Of a stretch of DNA of 64,000 nt, positions 56,482-64,000 are shown in pieces. This DNA is from Gonatopus flavifemur (taxonomy: Eukaryota; Arthropoda; Insecta; Hymenoptera; Dryinidae). The notes under the pieces are model-generated. The model was not told the origin of the DNA. It did no database searches and was given only the letters and a program-made list of their open reading frames with translations. Position 1 is the stretch's first letter; each line of letters starts with the position of its first letter. The translations under genes were made by a program, and so were the position numbers. Location of the stretch: the NCBI GenBank assembly GCA_018340375.1, contig JAFFJZ010000004.1:30044001-30108000 (forward strand), written 5' to 3'.

Positions 56482-56901
56482 GTTTTCCAGCTTTCACGAT
56501 ATATAAAAATTACTAGGAACCACGCAATTCCTTCTTTGGCTTTTTTACTAAACTTTTCTGGCTTCTCTCTTTTTCAACCTTTTCGGTCGCGCGCCGCCAA
56601 ACGAGTGAGAGCGATTCCTCCCTTCTCATTCGCTATATCACATTGGTCTTCTTCTAGACGATTCTCATTTCAGGGTGCGTTTCGCACTATAATCTAAAGG
56701 CGCGTTCGCGTACCTTAAGCCGCATCTTACACTATCGATAACAGTCATGATGTTTGTTTACATAAGTATGTTGATAGACAAATTTGTACCAAATATAAAT
56801 AAATCATTTACAGAGAGAAAATGAATGATAATGGATAAACAATGAATAATAATGACTCTGTATGGAATCATATTCAAGGCATATACAAAAAAGTAATAAA
56901 A
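56482..56901. other. Unassigned DNA between two elements
   Basis: I see nothing recognisable here. Confidence 0.4.
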
Positions 56902-56905
56902 TTAA

Positions 56906-58863
56906 CCCATTAACGCCTAAGCGCCTCGATTTTGTGTCAACTTTCCGACGCGATTATTTGTAATGTCATCGTCTTTGAAAAAATCCAGTTTTCACATATT
57001 TTGGCGTGAAATTTTATGCTCTTTCAGGATCCGTGGTGAAAATTATGATCAGACCTCCAGGAAAAAAGATATGGCCGATTTAAACTCAAAAAACGTGAGA
57101 ATTGGGAAGAAAAAAATTTTCTTGATTTTTTTTCATAATGTTATCGCCAATAATTTGTGCTCTAATCATGGACAAAGGTGGACAAAATGCTTCAGGTTCA
57201 AGAGGAGATTTTTGTTATCGAAGTGAAATCGTCTTTTTTTACAGAATGGTGGCAATAACGTAAAAATTTCATGAACAACATTACTTTTTTTTTTCTCGAA
57301 AAATAGATTTTATCGAAACGTTGATGGGAACAAAAGTGTCTTAGAATCAGTCAAGGAACGCTCACAAATTTTTTTAGAATTTTTTAAGGCGATTTAAATG
57401 TTTTTGAAAATTCGGGAAATCTGATTTTTCGAAAACGTGTCAAAAATATTTAAAAAAATTTTTGAGTATCCCTTGACTGATTATACATTTTTGCGAGGGG
57501 CCTTTCACTCTGGAATCGATTCCATATTAAACAACTTATCCGGTGATTCTTGTTGATTACCTGTGATTTTGATTCACACGATGATTCCACTCAATAAAGT
57601 AGACAAGAATCAAGCTGCGAATTCAAAGCATCGATGAAAGTGATTCCAACGCTTTCGAGCTGAAGTTGACACGAGTACGGGAAAACGGTCTGATTCTCCC
57701 TGAGCCCGCGCTGATTCCGTAATAATTTTCTTATTTTACTTGTATCTTTGACTAGCTGTTCGAGTACATTGATTTTCGTTCTTGATTTTCCTCCGGTTTA
57801 CTCAGTTTCATGCTCAAATTAATTAAATTAACAGACTGCAAAATTGCAGAATTATATTACTCAATAATGAAACTTTTCCAGCTGTAAATTTTTTTTCAAC
57901 TCTCAAGTACTATTTCATACCAAATTTTCTCTCGGAATCAAGATCCAAGACAAGAGTTTCTAATTTAATTAACTTTCAACATGCTAAAAGCACGAAACCC
58001 CTCTTGGTGTGCAGTTGGATTCAATTTCTGCAACTTTTCGAGAACTTATGGCGCTACATGGTTTGTTTATGCCACTGATTTCGAATGTATTCATCAATTA
58101 TTCATTCGATCAAAACACGTGGACTGATCACGTGTGGACACACGTGGACTCACGAAATTTGTTGAGTACGTACCGATTTGCCTCGACTCGCTCTGACTCG
58201 TATAAAAATCCCTTGATCTGGGACTGATGAGAGTGATTGTCGGTGAGTTCGTTGATTCCAACTGATTCCGTACTGTTCCAACTCATTGTCTCGATTCTGT
58301 ACGAGTCGAATTTGTGTTCTTGATTCCACTGAACCAAGAATTACATCGTTGAGTTCTATAACTTAAGTTCGATTCGGAATCGATTCTGAATCGACGGAAC
58401 TCAGTGATTCCAAAGTGAAAGGCCCCTCGCATTTTTGTTCCTTTGAATTTTTTGATCAAATCCATAGTTTTCAAGAAAAAAATAGGTAATGTTTTTCATG
58501 AAATTTTTACGTTATTGCCGCCATTTTGTAAAAAAAAGCGATTTCACTTCGATAACAAAAATCTCCTCTCAAACCCGACGCATTTTGTCCACCTTTGTCC
58601 ATAATTACAGCACAAATTATTGGCGATAACAATATGAAAAAAAATCAAGAAAATTTTTTTTTCCTCAATTTTCACGTTTTTGAGTTTAAATCGGCCATAT
58701 CTTTTTTCCTAGAGGTCTAATCATAATTCTCACCACGGAACCTGAAAGAGCATAAAATTTCACGCCAAAATATGTAAAAACTGAATTTTTCCAAATACGA
58801 TAACATTACAAATAATCGTGTCGAAAAGTTGATACAAAATCGAGGCGCTCGGGCGTCAATGGG
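56906..58863. mobile_element. TTAA-flanked foldback, piggyBac-like
   Basis: CCCATTAACGCC…GAGCGCCTCGATTTTGT-type arms (56906 onward and inverted to 58863) match over roughly 430 bp. TTAA flanks both sides (56902-56905 and 58864-58867). TTAA targets and CCC ends fit piggyBac mobilisation, though Kolobok also uses TTAA. There is no transposase. A 936-bp element is inserted in the centre. Confidence 0.8.
57494..58429. mobile_element. 936-bp hAT-like element nested in the TTAA foldback
   Basis: CGAGGGGCCTTTCACTCTGG faces CCAAAGTGAAAGGCCCCTCG. The exact 8-bp duplication CATTTTTG (57486-57493 and 58430-58437) flanks it. The interior repeats GATTCC/GGAATC words in both orientations near the ends. 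No transposase frame was found. Confidence 0.9.
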
Positions 58864-58867
58864 TTAA

Positions 58868-59734
58868 GGATACATGTGACACACAGAGGAACATTTCATT
58901 CGTAACTCATATTTTTATCACTCACTCCTGGAGAAATTCTGCATGTTACAACATTAAGGAATTATTTTATTGTATTTCTGTACAAAAAATCTGTTGGATA
59001 CGGATGACATGTTTTTTGAATTAAAACCTATAATACTGCATGAAATCATATATCACTCAGATTTTCTCCTTCGGAGTATGGAAGTATCTTGAATTTCATA
59101 CATAGTAAATATTCAATGATTCTCCACTACGCACGGAAAAAAAATATCAATCAATAACGAGAACATTTAATCGAAAACGAGAATTCTGACTCTTTAAATC
59201 ATATTATTATTAATCCACAGGAATTAATGAATAATTCAGTCATTAGCAATTCACCTATATAAATATGACATAATGTGAATCATAAGCAAAAGTATTTGTC
59301 GTATTGAGCGTTATACATATAAACACGTTTTAAAAATATTTGTAATATAAACATTGATTCATGAATATGAAAGTTTTAAAACAAGATAGGCTCATGGTTC
59401 ATATACATCCTCTTTGGTACTATGAGCTAGATGCATGTAATTAATCATCAACATAGAATGAAGGAAAAAGCGAATGATTTCCAACAGCAATATTATTGAT
59501 GAATCAAACTTTTGAATCGAAGAAAATGAAGTATATTTAACAAACTCAATAGTGACTTCACATCTTTTTTAATGTTTATCAATGTCATTTTCAAGTACTT
59601 ACGTTTAGGTAGACTACGTATTAGGAGCTCAACTAAAATCTAATAGTCAATAATCATTGTTGAACATACACTAAATGGTCACCCTGATCCTCATTCGAAT
59701 GATAGAATATTACAAACAAATAAGAAGTTTTTTA
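58868..59734. other. Unassigned AT-rich DNA
   Basis: This is AT-rich DNA with no gene or element ends seen. It is downstream of the P-like fragment on the minus strand and may contain its decayed 3' part. Confidence 0.4.
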
Positions 59735-60157
59735 TTATTCATTGTTAAATAAACTGAGTTTCGTAAATTTCTGTCTTTGAGGTAAGGGTGATGGAATCTC
59801 CTGTGTAAAAAACTTTGCATACGAGTTTAGTCGAATATTTAAAAATTTATGAGCAATAAAAACGATCAGTCTCAATTTGTGGGATTCCTCCAAGTGTGGA
59901 ATTTCGTGATTAAAATTGGGAAATACTTTATTGTCTAAGCCACATCGATTTTTAACTCGCATCAGAATTTTTGAATCCAAATTATTCACCGATAATTTTT
60001 GTAAGTTCTCTGTATGAATCGGAAGTTTTTTCTGTGTGAATGAAATTATGTTTACAATACTTTGTGATGGTATGATCAAGCCCCCATCATTGACTAAATC
60101 TATGGATCTTGAATAAACTGTACTATGACAATAATTGGAACGTTCATTCTTCCCCAT
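59735..60157 (-). pseudogene. P-element/THAP9-like transposase, C-terminal fragment
   Basis: A 140-codon open frame reads SRSIDLVNDGGLIIPSQSIV, then NRCGLDNKVFPNFNHEIPH, HKLRLIVFIAHKFLNIRLNS and QRQKFTKLSLFNNE. The pattern 'DRGGL..PS..IV … KVFP …H… L……YL.IRL … R.K..KL.LF..Q' is the C-terminal end of P-element/THAP9-type transposases in arthropods. The catalytic core and THAP domain are missing upstream: 60160-60480 on the minus strand shows none. So it is a fragment. Terminal repeats were not found. Its open state over 140 codons is notable for a remnant. Confidence 0.6.
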
Positions 60158-60159
60158 AA

Positions 60160-60950
60160 TTAAAGATGTTGTTGCATCGTGGCATCATAAGAGAGTGTCG
60201 GCCTCTCGTGTCGCCACGAGCCACTAACGTATTCATTGACCTAGGCTCTTTCCGATAAATCAATACGTTATCAATTCGTCTTCCCTTATCATCCGTCGCT
60301 CCGATCTACTTATCGACGTCAATCTCCGTTTCCCCGCTCTTCACCACGAGGCTTTCGTGTTCTCGTCTCACCTTTCATCGAGAACAGATCTTTTCTCCTC
60401 AATCTCCGTTGCGGCATTGTAAACCGCGTTCTTTATATATTTAATTGTTTTTCGCGTTCTCTAAAGCTTAGAATCAGGGGGAATTTGCATGAGCAAAGCC
60501 TTTCGTGATCATAAGAAGTTTCTTCTAGTACGATTTTTCCTTAAATTCTTAGTTTTAGTGTGTGTGAGTTGTGTGGTTTTGGATGGCCATCGCACGTGGA
60601 CGCTCGTTGTGAGTGGATGTTTCGGGCCCGTTTTTCGAACGAACATATTGATAAGTATTATATCATACATTAGTTGATCTTGAATGATATTAAACGAACA
60701 TTGAATCTGAATCAGAATTTTTTATTATACTCAACGAACGAAGGAGCCGACCCAGCTTTCCTAGAAGTCATTTCCTCAACAATTTTGCTACATTCGAGAC
60801 ACTCCTTTGATTGTCCTCTCTTCTTTATATTAAATTCAAATCTTCTCAATCATTCAATTCAATTTTTGCATCCGATCGAGATGAAACAGATGTAGTATAC
60901 GAATCGCAATGAATAATATTACAAATTGCGCGAATTACATATCCAGATAT
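60160..60950. other. Unassigned, GC-richer 5' part
   Basis: The segment 60180-60480 is pyrimidine-rich and less AT-rich than the flanks. A 62-codon frame (60489-60677) has a hydrophobic stretch (FLKFLVLVCVSCVVL) but no recognised family. Confidence 0.3.
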
Positions 60951-60951
60951 A

Positions 60952-62222
60952 CAGGGTGAGGCATTTATCTTGAGACAACTAAATATCTTGGTGGGATCAC
61001 TTTTTTTGGGAAATGTTTCATACAAAAGTTGTTATACAAGGAGGGGGCCACAAAACTACGATATCAGTTTTATCATAGATGGCGTTATGATCGATTAGAA
61101 TGGGGTCAACATCCTTTTTTTGAACGGGAACCCCCACTTTTCATTGCATACCTCGATTCTACGCAAAAGACTGAGTAACTTTCGTTCGGAACGGTTTTCT
61201 AAATTTTTGAAGATGGTGCAACAATCGATGAAAAATAAAGTCTATGAAACAATATGCGGATATCTTGTGGAATGTATCCGAGAGCTGAAATATCTTATTC
61301 GAATGTTGTTGTTAAGAGAGGGGAAGACACAATGGCGATATCAGTTCCATAGTAGATGGCGCTGTGGTCGGTAAAAATGAGGTCAACTTCAATTTTTCAT
61401 ATCATGATTCTACGCGAAAAAATGAGGAATTTTTTTTTGAAACATTTTTCCTAAATTCTTGAAGATGGAAACGGTGGAAAATGAGGTTGATGAAAAAGTT
61501 CTACTGCATCATGTGTGAAGCAACGCTCAACAAACAAATCAAAACAATAATAATTTCAGAGGAGAAATCGAACACAAAACACAACAAATGTCATGTCCGA
61601 AACATTGTAAATGACTTCGATTGAATGTAACTCTTCTAATGCAGTAGAACTATTTCATCAACCTCATTTTCTACTGTTTGAATTTCAAGAATTTAGGAAA
61701 AATGTTCCAACCAAAAATTCCTCATTTTTTCGCGTGGAATCATGATATGCGATGAGGAGTAGGGGTTTCCATTTGAAAAATTGAAGTTCACCTCAGTTTT
61801 ACTGACCACAGCGCCATCTACTATGGAACTGATATCGCCATTGCGTCGTCCCCTCTCTTAACAACAACATTCGAATGAGATATTTCGGCCCTTGGATGCA
61901 TTCCACAAGATATCCGCATATTGTTTCATAAACTTTATTTTTCATCGATTGTGGCGCCATATTCGAAAATTCAGAAAAACGTTACAAGCAAAAGTTACTC
62001 AGTTTCTTGCGTAGATTCAAGATATGCAATAGAAAGTGGTGGTTCCCGTTTAAAAAAATGATGTTGACCCCATTTTAATCGATCATAACGCCATCTATGA
62101 TGAAACTGATATCGTAGTTTTGTGACTCCCTCTTCGTATAACAACTTTTGTATGAAACATTTTCCAAAAAAAAGTGATCCCACCAAGATATTTAGTTGTC
62201 TCAAGATAAATGCCTCACCCTG
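60952..62222. mobile_element. 1.27-kb near-complete palindrome, TA-flanked
   Basis: CAGGGTGAGGCATTTATCTT at both ends (inverted), with TA at 60950-60951 and 62223-62224. The arms of about 570 bp pair nearly to the centre (GAGGTTGATGAAAAAGTTCT at 61483 with its complement around 61650-61677), leaving a loop of about 120 bp. Each arm contains two related units (about 61060-61110 and 61335-61385) around 'gatatcagtt…tagatggcg'. It is non-coding. Confidence 0.9.
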
Positions 62223-62371
62223 TATAATGTAAAATGTAATATTTCAACTTGGTTTAAGATTTTTTTTCTCTCAGTATACCTCAAAATTTTCACTGTGTAA
62301 TGATCATGCAGACACATCTTCATTGAGTGGGTATTCAATGTTGCAAATACTACATCTGCTCCATGCATAAT

Positions 62372-62479
62372 CAGGGTGTTTACCGGTCACGGGGATACAA
62401 CGGAATTGATCAATCATACGTTTCCACTGGATAGACCGACCAATGAGAGGGAACGGAATTTCCGGCAGTAGACACCCTG
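62372..62479. mobile_element. 108-bp MITE (CAGGGTGT.TAC termini)
   Basis: CAGGGTGTTTACCGG faces the complement of CAGGGTGTCTACTGCCGG. ATAAT flanks both sides (62367-62371 and 62480-62484). The termini resemble hAT MITEs, but a 5-bp duplication is shorter than the usual 8. Confidence 0.65.
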
Positions 62480-62639
62480 ATAATACTCAATATTGATTGA
62501 TCAAAGGATGTCACGTTTCCTTGTCGGACTATCAATTCAGGCTGATATTTCTGTCGGACAACTATACCACTGATTAGAAAAGGAACCATTTAACATGCCT
62601 GCCTTGTCCGACAAGCGTTACTCAATAAAAAGTGAGCAC

Positions 62640-62890
62640 TAAATCATTGACTTCAGCCAACAAGTACCCCCAAAAAAATTGTCGGCCAAGGTTACTATTT
62701 TTCCTCTTCAGAACACGGACAAAAATATGGTACTTCGATAAGTATATCTTTTCGTATTCGGGAAGATGTCTCATGCGACATGGATAGATTTTCAAAACAT
62801 CCCTCAGAAACTTCTCGAAGAAATTGGGAAATCTAAAAGAGCTCTTCAAGATTTCTTGAAGATGTCTTGAAAAATTCATAAAAATGTCTT
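62640..62890. repeat. Modular repeat of TTCTTGAAGATGTCTTGA-type words
   Basis: GAGCTCTTCAAGATTTCTTG and nearby TTGAAGATGTCTTGA words resemble 63880-64000 (AGTTCTTGAAGATATCT…). Probably the same element family, with neither copy complete in the window. Confidence 0.45.
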
Positions 62891-63004
62891 GGAAAGAGCT
62901 TGAATTTATTCACAAAAAAATTTCAACCCTTCTTTCCCCATCTCTCCCTTGTTTGTCTATATCGCTCTCGCACTCCTATGAAGTTTACTTCATTTCGATC
63001 CTTG

Positions 63005-63070
63005 AGGTGGCGGGAATCGAACCCGCGCGTCTCACAAATGTACTTACGCTTCAGTGACCTGAGCTATACA
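63005..63070 (-). repeat. tRNA-derived SINE head or tRNA pseudogene
   Basis: On the minus strand, TAGCTCAGGTCACTGAAGC (A box) precedes GCGGGTTCGATTCCCGC, a perfect T arm with the B box GGTTCGATTCC. The acceptor arms (GTCTGTA versus CACCTCA) do not pair and no anticodon stem forms, so this is not a functional tRNA. Confidence 0.6.
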
Positions 63071-63251
63071 GACAGTTTTATGTTGATGCTTATAATTGTC
63101 AATACGACAAACTGGAATAGTGTCAGTGGTGTACATTTTGTGAGTAAAAGTGATTTTTCGAAAAAACTGTTATCATACAAACAAATGCCAGATAAGTTGG
63201 CCGTGGATACCACAGATTCTTCTTGAATTATTTCCATCTCATCGTTATTGG

Positions 63252-63409
63252 AGAATAACTTATTCAGTCCCGTCTTCACAAATTCTTCGTCCTTCTTCAA
63301 TCTTGGAATAACAAAGGACAGCCGATGGCAGTTGCCCATACGTTGTTCTTTGTCACACATCGATTGAAAAAGGAAGAAGAATTTGTAAAGACGACACTGA
63401 ACTTATTGA
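63252..63409. repeat. Inverted repeat with about 45-bp arms
   Basis: The left arm 63255-63302 (CGTCTTCACAAATTCTTCGT…CTTCTTCAATC) faces the right arm 63361-63409 (GATTGAAAAAGGAAGAAGAA…). The spacer is about 58 bp. It overlaps a 98-codon minus-strand frame (63064-63360) with no recognised domain. Confidence 0.65.
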
Positions 63410-63865
63410 TAAGTATAAATGAGAATTTTCTAAAATCTACTTGAAGGCTGACAACAAAATTGAGCGTAAAAAGTTCAGTTATTTATGAAATATTTGTGTC
63501 TTGGGAATTCGTTAATTCCAGCGCGGGTATTGAAAGGTTAGGACTTTCATTGGCACTTTTTAATAATTGAATTTTCAATAACGATGGGATAGGAATAGTT
63601 TTGAAATAACACATGGCATTTACGAGACATTAACGATCACTAGAATATGGAACTTATTCTTGAATATTTTCCAATAAATTTATTTAACTTTGATATTCCT
63701 AACTAGGTAAAGTCAACTTATCTGTTATTTGTGTATTCAATGACAGTTTGTTCTGAATATCATTCTTGCTTCGATAATGCAGACTGCTAATATCATACTT
63801 CACTACATCAGATTGGGAATCATAAGCATTAGGATCAAACTGTCCATATGGCTTAGCCCATACAA

Positions 63866-64000
63866 TACGCAGTTCTTGAAGATATCTAAGAACATACTCG
63901 ATTGAGAGATGTTCAAAAACGTTCTTGGAGAGTTCTTGAAGATATCTTTCAGAAGTGTTGAAAAAATATTTTGTGATAGATTTCTAAAAGATGTCTTGAT
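63866..64000. mobile_element. Partial element cut by the window end
   Basis: It begins CCCATACAATACGCAGTTCT and continues in TTCTTGAAGATATCT words. The terminus style and modular body resemble 39771-40695 and 25457-26454. The other end lies beyond the window. Confidence 0.4.

Noticed and set aside
60489..60677. Small secreted or membrane protein.
   Set aside because: It is only 62 codons with one hydrophobic stretch, no family resemblance and no supporting context. A chance frame is as likely.
63005..63070. Functional tRNA gene on the minus strand.
   Set aside because: The T arm and both Pol III boxes are good, but the acceptor stem does not pair and no anticodon stem of the right size forms.
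1..64000. CRISPR array, operon-like gene clusters or bacterial signals.
   Set aside because: Direct repeats here are two-copy or irregular, there are no cas-like genes, and all coding remnants are eukaryotic transposon types.

Overview
The window is AT-rich intergenic DNA from an animal genome, most likely an arthropod and probably an insect. The evidence is the set of element families present: three mariner copies, a DD41D Tc1/mariner element, a transposase of the 'DGSW..RG / GDGD(S/T)KT' Mutator-like type common in arthropods, R1-clade and RTE-like LINE fragments, a Ty3/gypsy pol fragment, and many hAT-, TA- and TTAA-flanked MITEs. The order cannot be fixed from the sequence. I found no convincing host protein-coding gene, rRNA, functional tRNA or CRISPR array. 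Almost every recognisable feature is a mobile element or its remnant.

Layout. 0-9 kb: an R1-type LINE end split by a hAT-like MITE, a second short hAT-like MITE, two inverted copies of a (TG)n-containing repeat, a decayed mariner, and a 1.7-kb hAT-like element full of GAACCGAAC repeats. 10-20 kb: a TA-flanked DD41D element with an apparently intact 363-codon transposase and an inverted second copy of its own 3' end, a 645-bp foldback, and a cluster of small MITEs and tRNA-like SINE pieces. 20-32 kb: a gypsy RNase H/integrase remnant, a C-rich block, a repeat shared with 9 kb, and at least nine small foldbacks. 33-36 kb: a CATATATG-rich element carrying a decayed 2.6-kb Mutator-like/Kolobok-like transposon. 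36-41 kb: a 3.3-kb TA-flanked foldback holding a solo LTR and three smaller elements. 42-44 kb: a MITE split by a hAT-like element that is itself loaded with foldbacks. 45-47 kb: a mariner split by a 109-bp MITE. 49-50 kb: an RTE-like LINE 3' end with clear target-site duplications. 53-64 kb: a 343-bp TA MITE, a mariner broken only by one extra A, a TTAA-flanked foldback split by a hAT-like element, a P-element/THAP9-like transposase end, a 1.27-kb near-perfect foldback, and small repeats.

The window's main value is its insertion history. Several nested insertions can be read base by base, because the target-site duplication, the interrupted reading frame, the opposite arm of the same foldback, or a paralogous empty site shows what was there before. 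Four elements share a CAGGGTG terminus and TA duplications, and two of these also share a subterminal AGATGGCG motif. This suggests (inference) that a DD41D-type transposase may mobilise several of them. I do not see a clearly new biological system. The most original signals are the double-3'-end DD41D element, the five-element nest at 36-40 kb, the CATATATG array, and a mariner that may be intact apart from a homopolymer base.
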